Source: Myxococcales bacterium (lineage in GTDB: Bacteria > Myxococcota_A > Bradymonadia > UBA4248). Taken from it: DNA of 28,935 nt. This document shows positions 7,737-15,360 of this stretch, in pieces; the first letter of the stretch is position 1, and each line of letters starts with the position of its first letter. The notes under the pieces are model-generated. The model did no database searches. It was given only the letters and a program-made list of their open reading frames with translations, and was not told the origin of the DNA. The stretch is from positions 1 to 28,935 of the forward strand of contig SFMP01000127.1 in NCBI GenBank assembly GCA_004554395.1, written 5' to 3'. A program made the position numbers and the translations under genes.

Positions 7737-9062
7737 TCAAATCTTCCGCAAGACATTCGCCCAATGTGCAAACATGGTGAATTTTAATCGACCATCGTGA
7801 GCATCGTACTTGCGATCATCGTTCAGGACGTCGACATAAGTCCCTGGTTCAACGGCGATGTCGACGCATTTGGGATCGGCGGCTTTAGAAATCGCACAAA
7901 TCGTACAATATCCGCGCTTGAAGATGAGGTGTTGCGGTGCCACTTCGACTTGTGCATAGCTGCCGAGCATGATGTCGTCGTTAGATCGGCGCACTTTTGA
8001 AAAACGCGCAATAGCCTTGCACAAGTCGTTTTTTTCGTCGCCCGTGGGGGCGACGTTGCCGGAGGTCAAATCAGTAGGTGCAATCGCTGGGCGAATGGCC
8101 AAATCGGCTTCGTAGCCCGTGCCCTTTTTGCCGCGCATGCCCCATTCGCCGCCGTAATAAATCGACGGGATCCCCGGCATGAAAAACATCATCGCATAGG
8201 CGGTGAACAAATCGCGTGAATCGCGCAACTTCGACGCCAATCGCTCGACGTCGTGATTCTCGACGAAGCTATACATCGACAATCCTCGATAAATGCCTTG
8301 GTCGCCAAACTGCCGATTGAGCGTATAGGCGATTTCGAAGAAATTGTTATCGTTATGCGACGACCAAATTCCCTTATAAGCCTCGTAATTCGTCGTGCCA
8401 TTGCACATGCCTTCATTTGCCCAAGCTCGATAATCGCCGTGTATGACTTCACCCATGAGGTAGAACTCTTGGCGTCGAGCGTCGACGTGTTTTCGCAATG
8501 CGGCGATGAAATCGGGGGTTAGGCAATCGGCGGCATCAAGCCGAATGCCATCGATATCGAATCGGTCGATCCACGAATCGACGGCGCCAAACAAGTGATT
8601 TCGCGTGTCGGGATTTGCCAAATCGAGCTTTACGAGTGTTTCGTGGCCTTCCCACGTGTCGTAGCGCACGCCATTGGGCGCATTGGGGTCACTTGTCAAA
8701 CCGACAAACCAACGCCATGCGATCGACTTTTCGCCATCGCGAAGAGCCTCTTTGAATCCCCAAAAATCGCGTCCGACGTGGTTAAACACGCCATCGACGA
8801 TGACGCGCACGCCATGTGAGTGGCACGCCGCTACGAAATGCGCAAAATCGTCGTCGGTACCGAGCCGCGCATCGACGTGAAAATAATCTGTCGTATCGTA
8901 GCCATGTGTCGACGACATGAAGATCGGCCCTAAATACAAGGCATTGACGCCTAATTCGCAAAGATGCGGCAAAACTGCTTCGAGCGCCGGCAACTTTTGC
9001 CCCCCGCCGAGCATCCCCAACGGATAGATATGATAAAAGACTGCGCAATCGTACCACGCCAT
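7737..9062 (-). CDS. GH13 alpha-amylase family glycoside hydrolase (cytoplasmic, cyclomaltodextrinase-like)
   Basis: The 441-residue protein is an alpha-amylase superfamily (beta/alpha)8 enzyme. The four conserved regions are present in order: DGVFNH (90-95), GIRLDAAD with nucleophile D176, GEVIHG with acid/base E205, and FVENHD with transition-state stabiliser D271. It starts directly with WYDCAVFYHIYPLGM and has no signal peptide, so it acts on alpha-glucans or maltodextrins in the cytoplasm. PGIPSIYYGGEWG follows the catalytic Asp as in neopullulanase or cyclomaltodextrinase relatives. A short C-terminal beta domain (about 355-441) completes it. Exact specificity cannot be read. The start has a GGAG box six bases upstream. 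No maltose transporter or regulator adjoins it. A 14-bp near-palindrome GCCGTTCGAATGGC at 9163-9176 in the upstream gap could be an operator. Confidence 0.92.
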   Translation of the reverse strand: MAWYDCAVFYHIYPLGMLGGGQKLPALEAVLPHLCELGVNALYLGPIFMSSTHGYDTTDYFHVDARLGTDDDFAHFVAACHSHGVRVIVDGVFNHVGRDFWGFKEALRDGEKSIAWRWFVGLTSDPNAPNGVRYDTWEGHETLVKLDLANPDTRNHLFGAVDSWIDRFDIDGIRLDAADCLTPDFIAALRKHVDARRQEFYLMGEVIHGDYRAWANEGMCNGTTNYEAYKGIWSSHNDNNFFEIAYTLNRQFGDQGIYRGLSMYSFVENHDVERLASKLRDSRDLFTAYAMMFFMPGIPSIYYGGEWGMRGKKGTGYEADLAIRPAIAPTDLTSGNVAPTGDEKNDLCKAIARFSKVRRSNDDIMLGSYAQVEVAPQHLIFKRGYCTICAISKAADPKCVDIAVEPGTYVDVLNDDRKYDAHDGRLKFTMFAHWANVLRKI

Positions 9063-9255
9063 ATCTCACTCCTATGTCCCCAAAAAACGGATTCAATTAT
9101 CGTCAAAAAAACCGATCATTCGCAAAGCCATTCAAACATCTATCGCCCCCCAAGCATTGGGAGCCGTTCGAATGGCACGAATGATGGCAAAGACGCGGGC
9201 AAAATTCACAAAATGTGCCATTTTCGCCACAACCGATAACAACTGCCGTCGCAAA

Positions 9256-9603
9256 TTATTCCAGCCTTCGCACTCGAGGAGCCGTCAGGGCATAACTCTC
9301 TGCTACCAGTTTGCGTAGCGCTTCCGAGTCGATGCTTCCGTCCAAAATGACGCTCACCCAGTGCTTCTTATTCATGTGGTAGGCTGGCACTACCGACGCA
9401 TATTTCGCCTGATATGCCACGACGTGTTCGGGTTCGGCCTTGAGATTCATCCACACCGTTTCGTCGCGCACGCAAATGAGCGCAAACATCTTGCGATTTG
9501 CCATGTGTCGCATGACCGCATGGTCGCCACCAAACGGGTAATCTTCGACGACACCAGGAAATGATTTACACAAAAGTATCGCTTCATTGCGCGAAATAAT
9601 CAT
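9256..9603 (-). CDS. MmcQ/YjbR family DNA-binding-like protein
   Basis: The 115-residue protein has the MmcQ/YjbR pattern: a start in a helix, CKSFPGVVEDYPFG near residues 11-24, MFALICVRDETVWMNLK, then the KHWVSVILDGS stretch and an arginine-rich end. The family has a double-wing fold also seen in some DNA-binding proteins, but no established biochemical role. The start at 9603 follows GGAG-TGACA; the longer reading frame would run back through the terminator hairpin at 9624-9657 and is rejected. The gene lies 193 bp before the glycosidase gene in the same direction. They may be co-transcribed, but nothing ties their functions together. Confidence 0.88.
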   Translation of the reverse strand: MIISRNEAILLCKSFPGVVEDYPFGGDHAVMRHMANRKMFALICVRDETVWMNLKAEPEHVVAYQAKYASVVPAYHMNKKHWVSVILDGSIDSEALRKLVAESYALTAPRVRRLE

Positions 9604-9623
9604 TGTCACTCCATAATAAAATG

Positions 9624-9657
9624 AAAAAAAACGCCCAAAAGCCAGAACTTTTGGGCG
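9624..9657 (-). terminator. Rho-independent terminator after the small barrel gene
   Basis: On the minus strand, CGCCCAAAAG and CTTTTGGGCG form a 10-bp perfect stem with a 6-base loop followed by eight Ts. It lies about 50 bases past the stop of the gene at 9709. A second perfect stem, CGCTAGCGC-CTT-GCGCTAGCG at 9667-9687, precedes it. The MmcQ gene starts 20 bases beyond the T-run, so it must rely on read-through or a promoter inside this short interval. Confidence 0.9.
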
Positions 9658-9708
9658 CAAAACGAACGCTAGCGCAAGGCGCTAGCGCGATAATGTCGAT
9701 CTAGACGA

Positions 9709-10368
9709 CTAGAATACCATGTTGAAGAAGATTTGAGGAATGAAAGCAGAACTGATGCTGATGCCATCGTTGAACGCCAAGCTGGCATGGTATTCGAGGT
9801 TGATGCCGACGCCATACGTTTCCATGATGAAATAGGTGTAGCCCAAGTCGAATTTGACGCCGAATGCGGCATCGCTATCGGTGACATAGAGGCGTTTGTG
9901 GTCGAGTTTTGCACCGTAGGTCGCACCGAGACCTTCGCTGATCGTGATGAGGTGCGAGTGACCGATGGGGATGTATTCTTTGAGGAGGAAGAAGGTTGCA
10001 CCATAGAAAGCGCCATCGCCCTCGTCGAAAAAGCTCGCATTGACGTTTGCGTCGTCGAGGTTACCGCTAAAAGAAACTGTTTTATCGAGGGCAAAAACGC
10101 CGCCGATGAGCTGTTCGATGCCGAGCCCGAAATACGTCCAGCGATATAGTACTTGGACGTCGAGACCGACGCCGACAGCCGAAAGACCGGAGGCCTTTAA
10201 CTCGCCCATGTCGAAATCGACCGACGACGAAGCGCCTGCATAATAGGGAACTGCCAAGCCTACGCGAAGATCGAGACCTGTTTTATCGGCTTGCGCAAAC
10301 GCATTCGTCGTCGCAAAACACGCAAAAATCAAGAACAAACTCGCCAAGCCATACTTGAAAAATTTCAT
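9709..10368 (-). CDS. Small outer-membrane beta-barrel protein
   Basis: The 219-residue protein has a clear signal peptide (MKFFKYGLASLFLIFACF... ending near AFA-QA, about residue 25). The mature part is made of alternating strands (LDLRVGLAVPYYAG, GVGLDVQVLYRWTYFGLG, AFGVKFDLGYTYF, GINLEYHASLAF) and ends IPQIFFNMVF with a terminal Phe, the recognition signature for barrel assembly. This fits an eight-to-ten-strand barrel of the OmpA/OmpW or porin-like size class. No specific family was recognised. A GCGGAG box 6-8 bases upstream fixes the start at 10368 rather than the longer frame from 10428. A double hairpin terminator follows, so it is probably transcribed alone. Confidence 0.8.
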   Translation of the reverse strand: MKFFKYGLASLFLIFACFATTNAFAQADKTGLDLRVGLAVPYYAGASSSVDFDMGELKASGLSAVGVGLDVQVLYRWTYFGLGIEQLIGGVFALDKTVSFSGNLDDANVNASFFDEGDGAFYGATFFLLKEYIPIGHSHLITISEGLGATYGAKLDHKRLYVTDSDAAFGVKFDLGYTYFIMETYGVGINLEYHASLAFNDGISISSAFIPQIFFNMVF

Positions 10369-10676
10369 CGTTTTCTCCGCTAGTCGAAAAAAAGTTTTAA
10401 CAGCCATGCCGCAGTATAAATTCCGCAAACTACGGCGTGGCGAAGAACCATTTTGTGCACATGGGCTCTAAACTATGTAACGCACTCATGTCGTTACGAA
10501 CGGAGCGGGGGCTTGGCGATAATCGTGCCAAGAATTATTAATTTTATTTTACATCTTTGCCATCGCATGGAATCGGTGCGCGTGGCGTCGACGCAACATG
10601 CGCTGGCAAGTGGATTTGTCGGCGTTGGTGCATAAATGGCAGAGGTGGGGAGAAGTTACGATGGCGAGAGTCATCG
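10369..10676. other. Intergenic region upstream of the small barrel gene
   Basis: This 308-bp gap separates two minus-strand genes. A TATACT box on the minus strand near 10416-10421 could be a -10 element about 50 bases before the barrel gene start, but no matching -35 was found. No gene, tRNA or repeat of the two main families was seen. Confidence 0.3.
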
Positions 10677-11858
10677 TCAGTCGATGAACTTGAGGGCTGC
10701 GGCGCGTCCCGATGCGATGGCTTCGACGATCGTCGATCCGCCCGTTTTGCAGTCTCCGGCATAGACGAGGTTTTCGGGGGGGAGGTCGGGTTTGGCATCG
10801 GCGCGGCTCCCAATGGCTCGAATGATGAGCGAAAAATAGGGCAGTGCAACTGTCGAATTGGGCAGGGGCATCCATTTGCCGTTTCGGCAAATGTTTTTGT
10901 GCACATAGAGCGTTTTGAGATCGCCGTTGAGTTCGATTTTTTCTGGGCTCATCATGCCATTGGGTGTAATGCCCATGGCGAGTAGTTCGAGGTGTTCAGA
11001 TTTTGAGATGCGCATATCGCAGACGCGGCGTCGGATGAACATTTCGACGGATTCGGCGCCGCTACGCGCCGCCGTCACGGCGCAATCGGTGGCGACGTTG
11101 CCGCCGCCGATGACGGCAACGGCTCCAGTCGTCGCATATTTTTGTGGATCGTGCAGATAATCCATATACGACACCGAAAGCGCTTCGCCGTCTATCCCTA
11201 GTGCCATGCAATGTGGCTCGCCCGTTGCCACGATGACGCCGTCGTAGTCTTTGCACAGTTGTGTGATGTCGTCGATGGGGGCATTGAGACGGAGATCGAT
11301 ATGGCCGTCGTGTTGGATAAAGCTCCAGTCGCGTTCGATGACGTCGTGTGGGAGGCGTTCCTGTGGAATCATATTGAGTGCGCCGCCAATTTGATCGCGT
11401 GCTTCGAAGATGACGACGCCAATGCCGGCGCGAGCGAGTCGAGCCGCGGCGGCGATTCCGGCAGGGCCGGCACCGACGATGGCGATGCGACGGTCGAGAG
11501 GCTGTGCCATCGGATGAGCCTCGGCTTGCTCGTGGTATTTTTGCAATATCGTCGCTTGGACTTTTGGAATATTGATCGGAAAATCGATGGCATTGCGCGT
11601 GCACGCGTGCATGCAGAATTTATCGGGGCAAATGAGACCGCATGTTTGCCCGAGTGGATTGTTGCGCGTTATCGCCATGACGGCGTGGGTCCAGTCGCCA
11701 TTTTTGGCAAATTGGATGAATTCATGGGGATTGCAGTTGACGGGGCACGCCGTCATGCAAGGTTGAGCCTTGCAGTTGAGACAGCGATCGATTTCGGCGC
11801 GCAATTGCAACGGTTTGAGATAAAGTGCAGGTGTTTTGTGGTCTTCGCTACTCATCAT
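10677..11858 (-). CDS. FAD/NAD(P)H-dependent iron-sulfur oxidoreductase, GltD / DPYD N-terminal type
   Basis: The 393-residue protein has the architecture of the glutamate synthase small subunit and the dihydropyrimidine dehydrogenase N-terminal half. Two cysteine clusters for [4Fe-4S] centres come first (C26, 29, 34, 38, 42 and C73, 77, 82, 86, in CLNCKAQPCMTACP and CGLICPDKFCMHAC). An FAD Rossmann motif VGAGPAG follows (128-134), then an NAD(P)H motif VIGGGNVATD (249-258) and the C-terminal YAGDCKTGGSTIVEAIASGRAAA that closes over FAD. It moves electrons from NAD(P)H through FAD to an iron-sulfur or flavin partner. It is shorter than GltD (about 470), and no gltA, preA or other partner is next to it, so the electron acceptor is unknown. 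The C-terminal half of the pair may be encoded elsewhere. The ribosome site before MMSSEDHK is weak (AAGGG). Confidence 0.88.
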   Translation of the reverse strand: MMSSEDHKTPALYLKPLQLRAEIDRCLNCKAQPCMTACPVNCNPHEFIQFAKNGDWTHAVMAITRNNPLGQTCGLICPDKFCMHACTRNAIDFPINIPKVQATILQKYHEQAEAHPMAQPLDRRIAIVGAGPAGIAAAARLARAGIGVVIFEARDQIGGALNMIPQERLPHDVIERDWSFIQHDGHIDLRLNAPIDDITQLCKDYDGVIVATGEPHCMALGIDGEALSVSYMDYLHDPQKYATTGAVAVIGGGNVATDCAVTAARSGAESVEMFIRRRVCDMRISKSEHLELLAMGITPNGMMSPEKIELNGDLKTLYVHKNICRNGKWMPLPNSTVALPYFSLIIRAIGSRADAKPDLPPENLVYAGDCKTGGSTIVEAIASGRAAALKFID

Positions 11859-12270
11859 AATAACCCTTTTATGCGGTTTTGTGGGCTGGTCGATGGAATC
11901 GTGGCTAATTCACCTCGCCGACGATAATCAAACGCCCTTTGGGCGTGCGTCAATTCCCATCATCCATAAAATGGGGGTAGGGGAAATGTCGGGGAGCAAG
12001 GAGAGGAACGTTGGGAACGATTTGGAAAACTGGGGGCGGATTTTGCTTGCGAATTTGTCGATCCATTCTTAAATTCGCGCGATTTTATATCGCCATTTTG
12101 CCTGCTTGGCGAATAAAGTTTTGGGCGATGTGGCGATAGGCGTGATCTTTGGCGCATTTCGTCGAGATGCGATCTCGGAACACGTGCTATTTGGGGTGAA
12201 ATAAAGGATTCTGTCAGTACATTGACCAGTGCCGTAGAAGTGGCATTGGTATGCGTTGGGAAATAGATAA
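11859..12270. other. Divergent intergenic region with a degenerate family B repeat at 11929-11985
   Basis: This 412-bp gap lies between divergent genes. At 11932-11946, ACGCCC-TTT-GGGCGT is followed by GTCAATTCCC and then CCATAAAATGGGGGTAGGGG. The order and sequence match the family B copy near 25452-25530 (GGGCGTCAATTCCCCC and CCATTTATGGAGAGGGGG), with the middle lost. No other structure or gene was seen. Promoters for both flanking genes should lie here, but none stood out. Confidence 0.55.
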
Positions 12271-14022
12271 ATGGACGAAAATAAGGGGCAAAAGTCGAAT
12301 CGCCGTCAAGCGCCGGTAAGTGGCGTCGAGGGTGAAAAGCGGCACGCGCAAGCGTCTCAAGGTCGTGCGCCACGCACGGCGAGTGCAAATCGGGGCGAGA
12401 ACGACATCGATCGCGGCATGGCGCCGCCAAAAGCTCGGGGGCATCAAAACCGTGCGTCGCGTAGCGATAGCGCACGGCGGAGCGAAACTGTCGAAAAACC
12501 GCGTCGTGCTCGTCGATCGCCAAACAATGCCATCGCGCAAGCGCCCCAAACTGCCGAAAAACAACATCGTTCGCCGCATCGGCACGATGAGCGCCCATGC
12601 ACCGAAAAATCGGCGCATGGGCACCGTGAGCATCAAGACGCCGAGCAGAAGCGATCGCGCACGACGCGCAACCCCCGCGAGCTCGTCGTCGAAACGCTCA
12701 TGCGCATCGAAGACGGGGGCTATTCTAACATCGTTTGGGACCTCGCCATACGCCATGCCGACTTGAGCAATCTCGATAAAATGCTCGCCACGCGCATATT
12801 CTACGGCACGCTTTCGAATATGCGTCTTATCGATGCGCTTTGGAACGATATCGAGCCCGAAATGCTTCGTCGAGCCGATCCGGTTGTCAAGATGACGTTG
12901 CGCAGTGCCATGTATCAGCTCGTGTTTCTCGATCGCGTTCCTGCGTATTCGATCGTTTCGACGAGCGTCGAAGTCGTGAAGCGATTGCGCAATCGCGCCG
13001 CCTGTGGCTACTGCAATGCGCTTTTGCGCAAAGCCGTAGCTCGCAAAGACGCCGGAAACCTCGTCTATACGCCGACGGGCGATGCATTGACCGATTTCGC
13101 GGTCAAATATAGCGTCAATGACGAATTGGCTTCGCTACTCATCGAAGAATTTGGCGACGATGCATCGAATATCGCCGAGAGCATGTTGGCTGTTCCGAAG
13201 ATGGTTTTGCGCATCAATCGCAGTCGCACGTCGATCGACGATTTTTTGGCGAAAGTTGGAGTGAGCGTCGAACGCAGTTCGCGTCTGCCGAATCGGGCGT
13301 GCTCGGTGATGTCGCGTCATAGCGCCATCGATGCCGCCATCGAAGCGGGCGATGTGTGCGTTCAAGACGAAGCTGCGCAAATTGCGGTGCAAGCCCTTGG
13401 TGCGCCCGAACAATGGGGCGGCGTAGCCCAAGAAGTCCACATTTGGGATGCTTGTGCCGGACTCGGAGGGAAGACGCTTCACATCCTCGACGAAGTTGCC
13501 TGCGATACGTCGGGGCGGCGGTATTCCATGCTGAGCACCGATCTCTATGCCAATAAATTGGAACGTTTGCGCGAAGCGCACCAAAAGTTTTTTAAATCCG
13601 AGCATTTGATTACGAAAGCTCGCGATCTCACGTTAGGAGGGAGCGTGCCTTTGGCGCCGTTCGACGTCATCCTCGTCGATGCACCGTGCTCGGGGCTTGG
13701 GGTTTTGCGCCGCCACCCCGAGGTCAAGCTATATCGCACGCGCGAAGCGATTGAGTCGCTCGTCGAGCTCCAAAAGACGATCCTCGATAACGTCTGCCGC
13801 CACCTTCGCATCGGTGGAATTTTGGTCTATGCCGTATGCACGATAACGGCCGAGGAATGCGAACGACAGGCGCAGGCGTTCTTAGAACGGCATCCGAATT
13901 ATTCGTTCGATGCGTTGCCTGCCGAATGCGCACCAACGCCCGATGCTCACGATATCAAGCTGTTACCGCATGCCGATGGCTGCGACGGGTTCTATGTTGC
14001 GCGATTTAGGCGCAATGCGTAA
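12271..14022 (+). CDS. rsmB: 16S rRNA (cytosine-5) methyltransferase RsmB-like, with long basic N-terminal extension
   Basis: Residues from about 137 form the NusB-like RNA-binding domain of RsmB (NPRELVVETLMRIEDGGYSN... RIFYGTL). The Rossmann methyltransferase domain follows, with SAM motif DACAGLGGKTLHIL (about 394), DAPCSGLGVLRRHPEVK with motif IV C473, and VYAVCTI with catalytic C523. Family members methylate C967 of 16S rRNA from SAM. The SAM motif has GL where AP/AA-P is usual. The first 130 residues are low-complexity, rich in Arg, Lys, Ser, Ala, Gln and His; they are absent from typical RsmB (about 430 residues) and could be a disordered RNA-binding tail. The start at 12271 has only a weak ribosome site. 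Because the extension region is open in more than one frame, the true start could lie downstream near codon 135. The TPR gene follows by 22 bp. Confidence 0.88.
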   Translation: MDENKGQKSNRRQAPVSGVEGEKRHAQASQGRAPRTASANRGENDIDRGMAPPKARGHQNRASRSDSARRSETVEKPRRARRSPNNAIAQAPQTAEKQHRSPHRHDERPCTEKSAHGHREHQDAEQKRSRTTRNPRELVVETLMRIEDGGYSNIVWDLAIRHADLSNLDKMLATRIFYGTLSNMRLIDALWNDIEPEMLRRADPVVKMTLRSAMYQLVFLDRVPAYSIVSTSVEVVKRLRNRAACGYCNALLRKAVARKDAGNLVYTPTGDALTDFAVKYSVNDELASLLIEEFGDDASNIAESMLAVPKMVLRINRSRTSIDDFLAKVGVSVERSSRLPNRACSVMSRHSAIDAAIEAGDVCVQDEAAQIAVQALGAPEQWGGVAQEVHIWDACAGLGGKTLHILDEVACDTSGRRYSMLSTDLYANKLERLREAHQKFFKSEHLITKARDLTLGGSVPLAPFDVILVDAPCSGLGVLRRHPEVKLYRTREAIESLVELQKTILDNVCRHLRIGGILVYAVCTITAEECERQAQAFLERHPNYSFDALPAECAPTPDAHDIKLLPHADGCDGFYVARFRRNA

Positions 14023-14044
14023 TTCATTCTAGAGGCTATAAACC

Positions 14045-14794
14045 ATGATTAATCTCATCATCAGTATTATCGCTGGGGCGCTTGCATGGGGCGGTTGTTT
14101 GCTCATTTTCGACTCCCCATGGACGGGGATTTGGGTATTTATTCCCGTGCTCGCCATCGTCTTCTTCATCTTGAATCGTCGCACGATGAAGAAAATTCAG
14201 GCGATTATGGGGAGCGTCGAGCAAATGATGCAGAATGTGCAGAGTTTGCCCTCCGAAATGGCGCGAACTCATCTCATCGACAAAGCCATCGAACAGCTCA
14301 AAACGGCATATCGATACAAGAATTATCAATTCGGTTTGGCGTCGAATATCGATGCGCAAATCGGGATGTTTTATTACGTTCAGAGCCGATTCAAAGAAGC
14401 CGAGCCGTATTTGGCCAACGCATTCCCGCAAAACTGGACTGCCGTGGCGATGTATGGCTGTTTGCTCTATCGCAAAGACGATATCGACGGCATGAAACGC
14501 GCTTTCGATAGGGCTATCAAATATTCTCGCAAACAGCCGATGCTCTACAACTTGTATGCATGGTGTTTGCTAGAGAAAAAACAACGCGATGCGGCGATCA
14601 AAGTTTTGAACGATGGATTGATGTATAATGCGGGCGATGAGACGACGAAAGAAAACCTCAATTTGATCAAGAACTCGGGCAAGATAAAGATGCGTGGTTA
14701 TAGCATGCAATGGTATCAGTTCTTGCTCGAAAAGCCGCCTGCGCAGCAGCTCATGGCACAATTTGCACAACGCCCCGGATTCCGGAACCATTAG
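14045..14794 (+). CDS. Membrane-anchored TPR protein
   Basis: The 249-residue protein starts with two closely spaced membrane helices (about 3-22 and 28-44), ending in NRRTMKKIQ, so the rest is cytoplasmic by the positive-inside rule. The soluble part contains tetratricopeptide-like helices: AQIGMFYYVQSRFKEAEPYLANAF, CLLYRKDDIDGMKRAFDRAI, LYNLYAWCLLEKKQRDAAIKVLNDG. TPR arrays mediate protein-protein contacts, but no partner is indicated. A GAGG box precedes the ATG by about nine bases and the gene follows rsmB by 22 bp, so the two are probably one transcript. The stop codon lies inside a short hairpin, CCGGAAC-CATTA-GTTCCGG, after which the large repeat array begins. Confidence 0.82.
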   Translation: MINLIISIIAGALAWGGCLLIFDSPWTGIWVFIPVLAIVFFILNRRTMKKIQAIMGSVEQMMQNVQSLPSEMARTHLIDKAIEQLKTAYRYKNYQFGLASNIDAQIGMFYYVQSRFKEAEPYLANAFPQNWTAVAMYGCLLYRKDDIDGMKRAFDRAIKYSRKQPMLYNLYAWCLLEKKQRDAAIKVLNDGLMYNAGDETTKENLNLIKNSGKIKMRGYSMQWYQFLLEKPPAQQLMAQFAQRPGFRNH

Positions 14795-14832
14795 TTCCGG
14801 CGACAAAACGGGGACTGCAAGCGATTAAAAGC

Positions 14833-15270
14833 GCACGGCGTATGCTCGCCGCGTTGCCGCAGGCAACGCGAGCATAGCCGTGCGGCGGAGCCGTATGGCG
14901 TCCCCAGAGGGGCGCCATAGGCGGAGAATGAGCCGTATGGCGTCCCCAGCGGGGCGCCATAGGCGAAAAAAGCGCCCCAGTGGGGCGCTTTCAAAGCGCG
15001 CGTATGCTCGCCACGTTGCCGCAGGCAACGAGAGCATAGCGCGCAGGCACGGCGTATGCTCGCCGCGTTGCCGCAGGCAACGAGAGCATAGCCGTGCGGC
15101 GGAGCCGTATGGCGTCCCCAGAGGGGCGCCATAGGCGTAGCACGAGCCGTATGGCGCGAAGCGCCATAGGTGAGCCGTATGGTGTCGCGAAGCGCCATAG
15201 GTGAGCCGTATGGTGTCGCGAAGTGGCATTGGCGGAGAATGCGCCGTGTGGCGTTGGAGGCGGCATGGGC
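14833..15270. repeat. Large family A hairpin array
   Basis: Ten or eleven hairpins lie between the TPR gene and recD. Long ones (14833-14883, 14996-15044, 15047-15097) share the inner stem TATGCTCG ... CGAGCATA with a GTTGCC-GCA-GGCAAC tip, but have different outer arms: GCACGGC/GCCGTGC, GCGCGC/GCGCGC and GCACGGC/GCCGTGC. Shorter ones (14890-14922, 14932-14964, 15104-15136) have GCC/GGC arms and a TATGGCG-TCCCC interior. Further short copies are at 15146-15170, 15174-15201 and 15205-15233, the last degraded, and 15241-15270 looks like a decayed remnant. Nearly all keep CG-TAT on the left and ATA-G on the right. A hairpin of a different type, AAAGCGCCCC-AGT-GGGGCGCTTT (14969-14991), is embedded and has a T-run on the minus strand. 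No protein is supported despite several open frames. Confidence 0.92.
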
Positions 15271-15360
15271 GGATGATTTTTTCGGTCGTGGGCGCATTCG
15301 TTTGGGCGGCGCGGGTGGATGTGATAGAATGGGCGCGTTTGGGAATTGAGGAGGTGCGAG

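Noticed and set aside
14791..15297. Several open frames through the hairpin array
   Set aside because: They are open in several frames on both strands, and their peptides simply translate the palindromes.
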